From contig CP036279.1 in NCBI GenBank assembly GCA_007748055.1, positions 6,820,001 through 6,884,000 of the forward strand: a stretch of 64,000 nt of DNA, given 5' to 3'. Every line of letters begins with the position of its first letter. Position 1 is the first letter of the stretch. A model generated the notes under the pieces. That model did no database searches. It saw nothing but the letters and a program-made list of their open reading frames with translations, and was not told the DNA's origin. The stretch comes from Kolteria novifilia. Lineage in GTDB: Bacteria; Planctomycetota; Planctomycetia; Kolteriales; Kolteriaceae. Position numbers and translations under genes: made by a program. This document shows positions 1 through 8,349 of the stretch, piece by piece.

Positions 1-2215
1 TCACCCGAGCCGTGAGCGGATGCGAGGGATCGACGAGCCAGCGGGCCAGCGCGAGGCGGTTCTTCGGAGCGTGCTCGGGGAGGGGCGGCAGCGCCGCGGG
101 GACGCCGTGGGAGACCTTCTCGCCGTGCTTGTCGTACTCGCCGCGAATCAGCACGAACGCGTCTCTCGGCGTGGGCGCCTCCTTCATCACCAGCGATCCG
201 GGGATCGACTTCTCGAGACTGTCGAGTCGCGAGGCGATCTCCTTGGACTGCTTGGCCAACGGGCCGAAGAAGTCGCGATAGTCCGGATGAACGTGAGCGA
301 TGAAGTAGTTCGTGAGCGTCTTTTTCTGCGCGTCGCTTCGCTTCTCCTTAGCGACCTTGAGGACGTTCTGGAGATCCTTGGGCAACGCGGCGAGCTTCTT
401 CTTGTCACCCTTGAGCACCTTCTCCCACGCGGCCAGGGAGGCCAGTTGTTCCTCGCCTTGAGGAATCGCGCTGACGATGCCCGCCTTGTCCCAGTGGACC
501 GTCCCATCGAACTGCGTGCAGGCCCAGCCGTTGATGATCGTCCCCGGCTTGAGACCGACCGTCCGGGCATCGACCTCGAGACGGACCCACTCCCCTTGCT
601 TGGGAAGCGGACCGGCGTGATGGCGGCTCACCGTTCCCGCCTCGCCCCACTCGATCAGGTCCTCGCCCCAGTAGGCGCGATGCTCCCACGTCCCGTCGTT
701 GAACTGGAGCATCACTTGCCGCGGGGGATCCTGGGGGTCCAAGTAGACGTGGATAAAGAGTTTGTCCGACTCGCCGATGAGCAGCCCCTTCTCGACGCCT
801 TGGAAGTAATGCTGACTTCGCGACTTGGCTTTTCGGGTCGCGACCGACTTGCCGCAATAGACGGGATACTTCGGGCCACCGACGAAGCGCCAGCTCTTCT
901 CGTTCTCGTTGCCCAGGGGCTTGGCGCCCTCGGGGAGGGAATCGTCGAACCAGACGTACTCGCGTGGTTCGGGCTCCCCGGCAACCAACTCGGCCGGGTC
1001 GCTGTAGTCGATGCTGGCCAACTCGGCATCGATCGCTTTGTCCAGGAGGGCGATTTGCCTCTTGTAGCGTTCGACCGCCTCCTGCTGATCGGGCGTCGGG
1101 AGCATCAGTGTCGGCGGCGGCAGCGGCTTGTTCCGGTCCATCGCCGGCTCGGCCAGATTGTTGAAGTACGCGAAGAGCTGATAGAACTCCTTCTGCGAAA
1201 TCGGGTCATACTTGTGGTCGTGGCATACCGCACAGCCGACGGTCAGCCCCATGAAGACGGTCCCGGTCGTCTCGACGCGGTCGATCGCGTAGCGGACGCG
1301 GAACTCCTCGGCGATCGCCCCGCCCTCGCTAGTTGTCACGTTGCAGCGGTTGAATCCGGTCGCGATCATCTGGTCGCGGTTCGGCTTGAAGAGCAAGTCG
1401 CCGGCAAGCTGCTCGACGGTGAACTGGTCAAAGGGCATGTTGTTATTGAAGGCCTTGATCACCCACTCGCGGTAGGGCCAGATCGAACGTTCGTTGTCCA
1501 GATGCAAGCCATGGGTGTCGCCGTAGCGGGCGGCGTCGAGCCAGTATCGGGCCATGTGCTCGCCATAGCGTGGTGATTCGAGCAACCGGTCGACGGCCTT
1601 CTCGTAGGCGTCGGGTGAGTCGTCCGCGAGGAAGCGGTCGATCTCCTCGATCGTCGGGGGGAGCCCGGTCAAGTCAAAGGTCGCGCGCCGCAGCAGCGCT
1701 TCCTTCGTCGCCTCCTCCGCGGGCTCGAGCCCCTCGCTGGCAAGCCTCTCGTGAATGAAGCGATCGATCGCGTTGCCCGATGTCGCCGTCGGCTTCACCT
1801 CGGGAACCGTCGGGCGTTTGGGAGCCTCGAACGACCAGTGTCCCTTCCAAGGGGCTCCCTGGTCGATCCAACGTCGGATCAACTCGATTTGAGCGTCGGA
1901 CAGCTCTTTCCCGGAGTCGGGGGGAGGCATCTTCTCGGAATCGTCGGCGGAGACGATGCGGCGGAAGAGCTCGCTCTTGTCGCTCTTTCCCGACACGATC
2001 GGGTGATAGCCGCCCAAGTCGGCGAAGGCCCCCTCCTTGGTGTCGAGACGCAGGTCCGCTTCGCGCGTCGCCTCGTCCATCCCGTGGCAGTGAAAGCACG
2101 TGTTGGAGAGGATCGGTCTTATATCGCGGTTGAAGTCGATCGGCGCCTCGGCGGAAGCGACGGATGTTGGGAGCGCACCAAGGAACAACAGAACATGGGT
2201 GAAGTTGCGTTGCAT
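1..2215 (-). CDS. DUF1549/DUF1553 (PSCyt1-type) secreted protein, 3' end cut by window edge
   Basis: The reading frame runs off the left edge, so only the first 738 residues are visible. It starts at the ATG at 2213-2215 with a signal peptide (MQRNFTHVLLFLGALPTSVA). A cytochrome-c-like domain follows, with a CFHCH heme-binding motif at residues 40-44. DUF1549 comes next, recognisable by RRATFDLTGLPPT and the YWLDAARYGDTHG segment, and contains a second CxxCH (CAVCH). A glycan-binding-like middle region leads into the start of DUF1553 (RLALARWLVDPSHPLTARV) at the edge. The family is greatly expanded in planctomycetes and is linked by genomic context to polysaccharide breakdown; the reaction is unknown. 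Both heme motifs are intact. Family call is confident, function is not. Confidence 0.93.
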   Translation of the reverse strand, partial: MQRNFTHVLLFLGALPTSVASAEAPIDFNRDIRPILSNTCFHCHGMDEATREADLRLDTKEGAFADLGGYHPIVSGKSDKSELFRRIVSADDSEKMPPPDSGKELSDAQIELIRRWIDQGAPWKGHWSFEAPKRPTVPEVKPTATSGNAIDRFIHERLASEGLEPAEEATKEALLRRATFDLTGLPPTIEEIDRFLADDSPDAYEKAVDRLLESPRYGEHMARYWLDAARYGDTHGLHLDNERSIWPYREWVIKAFNNNMPFDQFTVEQLAGDLLFKPNRDQMIATGFNRCNVTTSEGGAIAEEFRVRYAIDRVETTGTVFMGLTVGCAVCHDHKYDPISQKEFYQLFAYFNNLAEPAMDRNKPLPPPTLMLPTPDQQEAVERYKRQIALLDKAIDAELASIDYSDPAELVAGEPEPREYVWFDDSLPEGAKPLGNENEKSWRFVGGPKYPVYCGKSVATRKAKSRSQHYFQGVEKGLLIGESDKLFIHVYLDPQDPPRQVMLQFNDGTWEHRAYWGEDLIEWGEAGTVSRHHAGPLPKQGEWVRLEVDARTVGLKPGTIINGWACTQFDGTVHWDKAGIVSAIPQGEEQLASLAAWEKVLKGDKKKLAALPKDLQNVLKVAKEKRSDAQKKTLTNYFIAHVHPDYRDFFGPLAKQSKEIASRLDSLEKSIPGSLVMKEAPTPRDAFVLIRGEYDKHGEKVSHGVPAALPPLPEHAPKNRLALARWLVDPSHPLTARV

Positions 2216-2426
2216 GACTCGTCCGGCCCGCTTGGAACAATGGCTGGCAATCGCTGCAACGAGCCCACGGCCCGCTTCCCGCCACCCCCCGGGGAACCGA
2301 AGCCTCGCTGCTCTGGTAGGTCTTTCAAGAATAACTGATGGATGTCACCAAAGTCAATCGTTAGCCCCTTGCGGAACCCTCGACGAGCCAGAGAGAACAA
2401 TAAGTTCAGCCGGCCGGGTACCATGC

Positions 2427-2487
2427 TCACGCTTGTCGTGGGCATGCGAAAAGATCCACGCTTGTCGTGGGCATGCGAAAAGATCCA
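2427..2487. repeat. Tandem pair of 29-bp units, GTGGGCATGC family
   Basis: Two exact 29-bp units starting at 2428 and 2457 each contain CACGCTTGTCGTGGGCATGC followed by an A-rich spacer. They belong to a palindromic family seen again near 5761, 21743, 25043 and 56008. They lie in the 510-bp gap between the left-edge gene and the DUF1080 gene, where I see no credible gene. Confidence 0.75.
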
Positions 2488-2725
2488 CGCATTGCCGCGT
2501 TCGCCCGACGTTTGAGGGCGTACTCGCGAATGAAAGCGAACCACGAAAATCGCCATCGTGACCATTCGGCGCTTGCTGAGCTCTTCGCGGGCCAAGATAA
2601 TGCCGCCGATCGCGCCGCCCCCGGAAGTCGTCACTTGTCGCGGTTCGACGGGGGCTTCCTCGCTCGGCATGGCCTCCGCGGAACGTCGCGGCGCGACTTC
2701 GTAACCCTCAAGCTGGAGACCTGGG

Positions 2726-3472
2726 ATGAACAACCAATACGGTCGATGGGCGAGCACCGCTCTCGTCGCGATGACAACCCTGACGCTCTTCTCCGCGTTG
2801 CCCGCGGAGGCCGCCGACAAGAAGGCCAAGCCGAAGGCCAAAGCCGCCCCCGTCGTTCCTCCCAAGTCGGGCGAAACGGAAGTCGTCGAAATCTTCAACG
2901 GCGAGAATCTCGACGGTTGGAAGGGCCACGAGAAGTATTGGTCCGTCAAGGACGGGGTGATCGTCGGCCGCAACGACGAACCCGTTCCCGTGAGCACCTA
3001 CCTGCTCACCGAAGAGGAGTATGACGACTTTCGGCTCGTCTTCGACTTCATGTTGGCCGAGTCGGAAATGCACTCGGGGATCGCGATGTGGGGGCGGGTC
3101 GCTCCCGACAAGGGCGATCCTTACACCTACGCGGGGCACTTGGTGATGTTTCCGTCGAACTACGGCTTCTACGATCTCTACGGCCGTCGCGGCATTCATC
3201 GCAACGCGAAGATCGCCAAGCCGCTCGGCAAGCAACACGACTGGAACACGATGGAGATTCTCGCCCAAGGAAATCGGATCCGCTACGTCCTCAACGGAAA
3301 GCTCATCTCCGACTGGCGCGAACCGGAACCCGAGCGAATCAAGAAGGCCCCGATCGGACTGCAACTACATTCGAATAAGGTGCCCCAGGAAGTTCGCTTC
3401 AAGAACCTCTCGCTGGAGAAGCACCCCAAGGATAAGTTGCTGACCATCAAGAAGGACGACAGCAAGAGCTAG
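2726..3472 (+). CDS. Secreted DUF1080 (3-keto-disaccharide hydrolase-like) protein
   Basis: 248 residues. An Ala-rich signal peptide (cleavage near AEA-ADKK, residue 30) and a Lys/Pro/Ala linker lead into one DUF1080 domain, a concanavalin-like jelly roll. Family hallmarks are visible: FNGENLDGWKG, WSVKDGVIVG, DDFRLVFDFML, ESEMHSGIAMWGR and the closing GLQLHSNKVPQEVRFKNL. Relatives are glycan-active or glycan-binding, and some bacterial members hydrolyse 3-keto-glycosides; substrate here is unknown. The start is supported by GGAGAC about 8 nt upstream. It is transcribed divergently from the DUF1549/1553 gene, so a shared polysaccharide-use role is possible but is inference. Confidence 0.9.
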   Translation: MNNQYGRWASTALVAMTTLTLFSALPAEAADKKAKPKAKAAPVVPPKSGETEVVEIFNGENLDGWKGHEKYWSVKDGVIVGRNDEPVPVSTYLLTEEEYDDFRLVFDFMLAESEMHSGIAMWGRVAPDKGDPYTYAGHLVMFPSNYGFYDLYGRRGIHRNAKIAKPLGKQHDWNTMEILAQGNRIRYVLNGKLISDWREPEPERIKKAPIGLQLHSNKVPQEVRFKNLSLEKHPKDKLLTIKKDDSKS

Positions 3473-3507
3473 CCCGTCCGTTCACCAATCTTCGCCTTCC
3501 CCAAGAA

Positions 3508-3540
3508 TGGGGCGGTTTCTCTCGATGAGAACTCGCCCCA
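3508..3540 (+). terminator. Stem-loop after the DUF1080 gene
   Basis: TGGGGCG pairs with CGCCCCA around an inner TTCTC/GAGAA stem, 36 bp after the stop codon. There is no clear T tract, so intrinsic termination is only plausible. Confidence 0.4.
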
Positions 3541-3786
3541 CGACTTCCATCAAGCGGACCGCCCTTCGATTGTCATTTTGATAGTCGCCTCTCTCCCTCC
3601 GAATGCACTGTTGTCGCCGTAATCTATTAGCATGAAAAGCGTTACGGCCTCACGCCCAGTGTTACCCAACGTCTCGGCACGGCAAATGCAACTGATCTCT
3701 TCGCATCGAACGGATCCGGTTCTCCCCGTCGATCTCACGCAGTTCGTGAACGCTGATACCACTTTCGAACGCGAGGAGCGATTGTC

Positions 3787-4221
3787 ATGCCCTTCAACTT
3801 TCGAACAAGCCAAGTTCTCTCCGAAGAGGTCCCGTTCGGGCTCGAAACCGACGTTTCTCAACCAATTTCATCAGAAACCGACGCGGATTGGACCAATTCC
3901 GGCCCCGATCGTCGCAAATGCGAGCGCCAATCGACCCAAGATGCCGCCCTTCTGATCCCGACCCATCACGATCGCACGGCAACTCTCTTTCTCCACGCCC
4001 AACGGGTCCAGGTCCGCAACTGGTGTCGCGACGGGTTCGCCTTCGCCACCGAGGCCCCCTTGGACACGACCCGCGCTGTCGCCAACCGTTTCGGAACCAG
4101 CGAATTCCACCTCATTCGCCAAGTCTACCAGCACCAACACTCCGTCCGTAGCTTCTCGTCCGGTTGGGAGATCGAAGAGACGTTCGAGTCGCTCGAGCGT
4201 CTCGAGGACTGTTTGTCCTGA
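3787..4221 (+). CDS. Small PilZ-like protein
   Basis: 144 residues, no signal peptide or membrane segment. GAGGAG lies 9 nt before the ATG, which supports the start. A PilZ-like pattern is visible in the middle: a basic RRKCER stretch where the c-di-GMP-binding RxxxR motif would be, then VRNWCRDGFAF where family members have D-x-S-x-x-G, and a late GWEIEETF segment resembling the final strand. The second motif is degenerate (NWCRDG), so nucleotide binding is doubtful. It stands alone on its strand, and a dispersed repeat starts directly after its stop codon. It could instead be an unrelated lineage-specific protein. Confidence 0.5.
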   Translation: MPFNFRTSQVLSEEVPFGLETDVSQPISSETDADWTNSGPDRRKCERQSTQDAALLIPTHHDRTATLFLHAQRVQVRNWCRDGFAFATEAPLDTTRAVANRFGTSEFHLIRQVYQHQHSVRSFSSGWEIEETFESLERLEDCLS

Positions 4222-4383
4222 CAGTCCGATGATTCAAGCGGGCCAAGGCGAGAACGAGCCATGTTGGCCAAGATCGAGGAGGAAAAGCGCAGGCGAATCC
4301 GCAGATTCGTCGAGGATTTTCAACGCCGAGATTGGTCCAAAGAACCGTTCGCAGCCGGCAGCGAATAGATCAATGGGCTGCTA
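4222..4383 (+). repeat. Dispersed repeat, copy A (about 160 bp)
   Basis: This segment closely matches 5948-6100 in the same orientation, sharing CAGTCCG, CAAGCGGGCCAAGGCGAGAA, CAGGCGAATCCG, GCCGGCAGCGAAT and GATCAATGGGC. A short inverted piece recurs at 44298-44334. It begins directly after the stop codon of the PilZ-like gene. The central GCGAATCC/GATTCGTCGA part also resembles the middle of the 166-bp MITE-like element. Confidence 0.75.
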
Positions 4384-5299
4384 GCGAACAGTCGATCGAA
4401 GCGGGCGTTACCTAACTGGCGGCGAATCGCTTGGCGGACTGTCGCCCCTCACACTTCCCGGGAAGTTCGCTCGTTGGCCGAACACACGTTGCCGGCTGTT
4501 CTTCAGCACATCGCAACGTCCGCTTTGACGGCTATCCTTCCTCAGCGAAGATCGAACGAGCCCGCTGCCGAGTCAGTGGGCAATGATGTTCACTTCGTCG
4601 ACGTCAGGACCGGCTCCCGGCGAAACGAGCGAGCTGGAAGCGAACCGATTCGAGCGTCCTTACCCCTGCCCAATGGTGGATGACGAGGCATCGGACTCCT
4701 CGACCTTCTTCTCCTCGCATTCCGCTCATTGTGCGTGGGGTGTCGCGCCAGCGGCAAATGGCAGAATCCCCTAAATCCCAGAGGATCGCTCGCCAATGCG
4801 ACGAGGCTTCGATCCCAAGGCAACAGGGCCTCGGACTCATGCCAGCCAACGCCGATCACCCCTTGCCCGATGTGAGCACGACTCGGGATCGGTCGGCGTC
4901 CTTCCTCCCATCACACCAAAACTCCCATCGAAGCGGCACCGACTTTGCAATCCCTCGAACGTCCCCACTCGTCGACGCGAGAGGACGGTTGATCACGACG
5001 CCACCGTCAACCCTAGGAATCCCTCGCCGCCAGTAGAGGCCAACACCAACCGAGCTGACACGACGAAACAAATTCGCCAAACCGTTGATAAATTTCCCTG
5101 AGAATTGGGGCGGCGCGGCGAATCCCACAGGTGATAGGAAGGAGAGCCGCGCGAAGGAGAGGGCGGCACCAGGAACTCCAAACGGCTCTTCATCGGTCCT
5201 CGGCCCAGCAAGTGGACCAAAGAACCGATTCACTAGTGGCATCCCCAACACAAAGAGGTATCATAGGCGCGACTTTATCGCGCAGGAGATTCCTTAGAC
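4384..5299. other. Gene-poor stretch of about 0.9 kb
   Basis: Only short open frames with poor composition are present, none with a convincing ribosome binding site, domain or signal peptide. It could be decayed coding DNA, but I recognise no family. The last bases hold the leader of the first lipoprotein gene (AGGAG near 5284). Confidence 0.5.
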
Positions 5300-5695
5300 A
5301 TGCGTAGGACATGGATCCTTTCGCTGATCGTCATCGCGCTGCCCTGCGGCTGCACTGACGCCGATCCTCAGAAGTTCAAGGCGGCGTTCGATGCTGCCCA
5401 AGCCTTGGAGCAGGCCGACATCGTCTCATTCACGTCGTATCGTGAGTTGTTCGCGAACGAAGTCTTGGCCCTGGAATCGGTGACGATGACGACGTCGGAG
5501 AAGCAGATCCTAGCGATTCTTCGCCAAGCCGAGACGGAGATGCGGCTCGCCGATATTTGTCTCGACCGCTGCCGATCGGAAACGAGCGAAGAAGGCCGCG
5601 AGTCGTGCCAAGAGGTCGCCAAGGAGTTGATCGCGTCAGGAAGCGCCATTCTCACGCGCGCCCGTTTCCAACTGGGGGGCTGGTTGGCCTTCTGA
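5300..5695 (+). CDS. Tandem lipoprotein paralogue 1 (unknown family)
   Basis: 131 residues. Signal peptide MRRTWILSLIVIALPCGC with the probable lipid-modified Cys at 18, although P-C-G-C is a weak lipobox. The mature part starts TDADPQKFKAAFDAAQAL, which matches the CxxIDxxKF start of the four genes downstream. A central TTSEKQILAILRQAETEMRLAD segment matches the family core ERxVxxLLxxAxxxWxxAD, but Met replaces Trp. It ends in Phe like its paralogues. Helix-rich composition suggests a small helical bundle anchored to a membrane. AGGAG lies about 11 nt before the ATG. It is the most divergent of the five and is separated from the second by a repeat. Confidence 0.75.
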   Translation: MRRTWILSLIVIALPCGCTDADPQKFKAAFDAAQALEQADIVSFTSYRELFANEVLALESVTMTTSEKQILAILRQAETEMRLADICLDRCRSETSEEGRESCQEVAKELIASGSAILTRARFQLGGWLAF

Positions 5696-5947
5696 GTCGG
5701 ATGGTCCCTTCATGGGCGTTTGCCTAGGTCCATTCATTGCCCAAGAGACTCTTGGGTACCGTGCCCACGCTCGCCTTGGGCATGCGTGAAAGGCCTCTCA
5801 TTGAGCACGTTCCCGCATTTGGGGAACGAGGTTTCAGGGATGGAACTTGCCAATCAGGACACGGGTGCACCGCCAAGACCTGATGTTCGGTTGTCTCAGG
5901 CTGCCTGTCAGTAAGAACAAGCGACATGACCGGAAGCTCGACGCTAG

Positions 5948-6100
5948 CAGTCCGTTGATCCAAGCGGGCCAAGGCGAGAATGAGCAACGTTGGCCAAGAT
6001 CAAGGAGAAGAGACACAGGCGAATCCGTAGTTTCGTCGACGGGGAGATTGGCCAAAAGGGCCGTTCGTAGCCGGCAGCGAATTGATCAATGGGCCGTTAG
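5948..6100 (+). repeat. Dispersed repeat, copy B
   Basis: Direct repeat of 4222-4383, with small indels and substitutions. It sits between lipoprotein genes 1 and 2 and accounts for much of their 578-bp spacing. A GTGCCCACGCTCGCC segment of the GTGGGCATGC family lies just upstream at 5761-5785. Confidence 0.75.
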
Positions 6101-6273
6101 GCGTTCGACCATGCACCGGTATCCTTTTCGAAGCATTTGGGACGATACGTCGCGACCAGTTCGCGGGAGTCGTCCACTCCGAGAGCCGACGCCCCGAAGA
6201 GAATCCCGATCGCGGTCGCCAGAAGAAGGCGGTCTCCCAAATCCGGAACCTACCCCATCGGAAACAAGAGAAG

Positions 6274-6666
6274 ATGCGAACATCACCTCTCCTTGCCATC
6301 GGAGCGATCGCCTTGCTCGGCTGTTCGCGCATCGATCCGGAGAAGTTTGCCCAAGTCTTCGACCTTGCCGAATCGGTTCGAACCGCAACCCCCGCGGAGT
6401 TGCCCGAACACCGAGCCAGGTTCGAGCGGGAGTTGAAACAGCTCGAGCAAGAGCGGCCTCACGGTTCCGAACGGACGGTGATGCAGTTGCTTCGTCAGGC
6501 CTCGAGTCAATGGATGTACGCGGATCTCAGCGCCGACGCGTACCACCGTTCCGGGAGCGCCGAAGAGCGGCAGGTGACCTTGCGGCAATGGCGCTCGTGC
6601 ATGAACAAGGGAGCCGAGTCCATTGGTCGGGCCCGGCGTCTGGTGATGGAGTCGACGCGCTTTTAG
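6274..6666 (+). CDS. Tandem lipoprotein paralogue 2 (unknown family)
   Basis: 130 residues from the ATG at 6274; an in-frame extension upstream overlaps the repeat and looks non-coding. Signal peptide MRTSPLLAIGAIALLGC carries a good LLGC lipobox (Cys17). The mature protein begins SRIDPEKFAQVFDLAESV and has the core SERTVMQLLRQASSQWMYAD followed by A-Y-H-R, then a basic helix and a C-terminal Phe. It shares length, lipobox position and core with the genes at 6825, 7311 and 7709. AAGAGAAG precedes the start. No enzyme motif is visible; a structural or partner-binding envelope role is a guess. Confidence 0.8.
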   Translation: MRTSPLLAIGAIALLGCSRIDPEKFAQVFDLAESVRTATPAELPEHRARFERELKQLEQERPHGSERTVMQLLRQASSQWMYADLSADAYHRSGSAEERQVTLRQWRSCMNKGAESIGRARRLVMESTRF

Positions 6667-6824
6667 AGCCGAAAACTTTCTCTCCGAGAGAAACTCCGCG
6701 GGAAGGGCGGTGTTCAATGGATCGTGTGATCGAATGTCGGTACCTCGAATCGTCGATTTGCCGGTCGCGATCATCTCTCGGGAAAAGCGGGACGACTCGT
6801 CAGCGCTGGACCGAGGGAATGAAC

Positions 6825-7217
6825 ATGTCGCGGCACTGGATTGTCGCCATCATCGCGTTTGCCGCCATCGGGTGCTCCCCATTGGATCCGGGGCGATTCG
6901 ACGCAGTGTTGGCGGCCGCGGATGCGATCAAGTCGGCCGAGCCAGAAAACCTGTCCGGACGACGGGACACGTTCCATCAGGAACTCGAGCGACTCAAGCG
7001 GCAGTCTCTCTCCAAGCGAGAGCGACATGTCTTGGCGATCCTCGAACAGGCGGGAACACATTGGCTCTACGCCGATGCCCGTTTCGACGGCTACCGGGGC
7101 TCCAGGCAGCCCCTCAGACGGTCCGATCACTTGGAAAAAGGAAACGAGTTTCTGCAAGAGGGTCTCGACTGTATACGCAAGGCCAGGCGACATCTGAGCG
7201 GGCAGTTCTTTTTTTGA
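6825..7217 (+). CDS. Tandem lipoprotein paralogue 3 (unknown family)
   Basis: 130 residues from the second of two close ATGs. GAGGG lies 7 nt before it, while the ATG at 6819 is too close to that site. Signal peptide MSRHWIVAIIAFAAIGC has an AIGC lipobox. The mature part reads SPLDPGRFDAVLAAADAI, then the core RERHVLAILEQAGTHWLYAD and DGYRG, ending QFFF. Residues fall in the same register as in paralogues 2, 4 and 5, so the copies are old and have diverged strongly while keeping the Cys start, the LL/W/AD core and the final Phe. Confidence 0.8.
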   Translation: MSRHWIVAIIAFAAIGCSPLDPGRFDAVLAAADAIKSAEPENLSGRRDTFHQELERLKRQSLSKRERHVLAILEQAGTHWLYADARFDGYRGSRQPLRRSDHLEKGNEFLQEGLDCIRKARRHLSGQFFF

Positions 7218-7310
7218 ATCGGTCCCGCCAAGACGATCTTCGCCTCGCTTGCGGCCCCGTATCCAACCCCAAAACGGATACGTCGGCGTCACCCTCCCGG
7301 AGATAGCGAG

Positions 7311-7709
7311 ATGAAGAACGTACGCTGGTCCTTGCTGGTGCTCTGTCTTCCCTTGGCGGTCGGCTGCTCCGAGATCGACGCCGAGAAGATCACACCGCTG
7401 CTCGAACTTGGGGCGGCGCTCGAGGACTCCACCCCGGACACGATCACGGAACTGCGGAACAAATTCAGCAAGGAATTGGCCAAACTCGAGTACAACGAGC
7501 TTACTCCTGGTGAGCGACGGGTGGTCGGCTTGCTCGATCTCGCCGCGACGGAATGGTTGATGGCGGATGTTCAACTCGACCACTACCGCAGGGGCCGCGA
7601 GGAGGAACACCGTCTCGCGGGGCTGCGATACGCCCAAGCCTACCTGGACAAAGCGAACGAGTACGTTCAGAAAGCCCGACTGTTGACGGAAGGGAATTCG
7701 GTCTTTTGA
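7311..7709 (+). CDS. Tandem lipoprotein paralogue 4 (unknown family)
   Basis: 132 residues. Signal peptide MKNVRWSLLVLCLPLAVGC with an AVGC lipobox. The mature protein begins SEIDAEKITPLLELGAAL and carries the core GERRVVGLLDLAATEWLMAD followed by LDHYRRG, then a charged helix and a final Phe. It lies 93 bp after paralogue 3. Its TGA stop overlaps the ATG of paralogue 5 (TGATG), so the last two genes are probably translated together. Confidence 0.82.
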   Translation: MKNVRWSLLVLCLPLAVGCSEIDAEKITPLLELGAALEDSTPDTITELRNKFSKELAKLEYNELTPGERRVVGLLDLAATEWLMADVQLDHYRRGREEEHRLAGLRYAQAYLDKANEYVQKARLLTEGNSVF

Positions 7710-8176
7710 TGATCGACGACGCGATAGACCGGGACCGAGTGGTCCGTTCCCAACCTCGCCCGGAGCCTCCACGGCGGCGGCTCGACGGAACGCCCCGACT
7801 CTTTGCGTTCGCGATGATCGGCCTACTCGGGATCGGCTGCTCCCGGATCGACCAAACGAAATTCAGCCCCATCTTCGAGCTGGCGTCCTCCTTCGCCGAC
7901 GCGACCCCCAGTTCCCTACCGGACCTGCGCTCGCAACTGGCCGAGCAGTTGTGTCGCCTCGACCAACTCTCCCTGACACAGCGTGAGAGTGAGGTCATGC
8001 ACCTGCTGCGTGAGGCGGAGATGGAGTGGATGATCGCCGACTCCTGCCTCGACACCTACCGGGCCCAGAGCGATAGTGAAGAGGGCTATCGACTCTATCG
8101 GATCGCCTGCCGCCATCTCGACAAGGGTTGCTACCTCGCGACCAAGGCGCTGGAGATGACGACCGGACTCTTCTAG
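7709..8176 (+). CDS. Tandem lipoprotein paralogue 5 (unknown family)
   Basis: 155 residues if translation begins at the ATG that overlaps the stop of paralogue 4. This gives a long Arg-rich n-region (PPRRRLDGTPRLFAFAMIG) before the GIGC lipobox at Cys44, so a later GTG start within the first dozen codons is possible. The mature part begins SRIDQTKFSPIFELASSF, with the core RESEVMHLLREAEMEWMIAD and LDTYRAQ, then KGCYLATKALEM and a final Phe. It closes the array; a REP-type hairpin follows about 110 bp later. Confidence 0.8.
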   Translation: MIDDAIDRDRVVRSQPRPEPPRRRLDGTPRLFAFAMIGLLGIGCSRIDQTKFSPIFELASSFADATPSSLPDLRSQLAEQLCRLDQLSLTQRESEVMHLLREAEMEWMIADSCLDTYRAQSDSEEGYRLYRIACRHLDKGCYLATKALEMTTGLF

Positions 8177-8284
8177 TGTCCCGATCGACCAGTATTCTTC
8201 ATGTGGTGGCGGCCCGTGACCGCGCGGGAGCATGCCGAACACTCGGGACGCCGAACGCCTCGAGTGCCGCTCATGCGACCAGCA

Positions 8285-8313
8285 CACTGGCTGACCAGCA
8301 GCCAGTGGCACCC
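8285..8313 (+). repeat. CACTGGCTG hairpin repeat (REP-like)
   Basis: CACTGGCTG and CAGCCAGTG form a perfect 9-bp stem around ACCAG, followed by the family tail GCACCC. It lies between the convergent lipoprotein 5 and isomerase genes. Confidence 0.75.
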
Positions 8314-8349
8314 AGGGTCAGCGGGCCGAGGTGGCGAGAACGACGACCC

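Noticed and set aside
20-1576. 518-codon plus-strand frame at the left edge
   Set aside because: Shadow of the DUF1549/DUF1553 gene, whose minus-strand frame has heme motifs and a signal peptide.
4680-5036. 118-codon frame in the gene-poor stretch
   Set aside because: No ribosome site, no domain, and overlapping frames are equally open.
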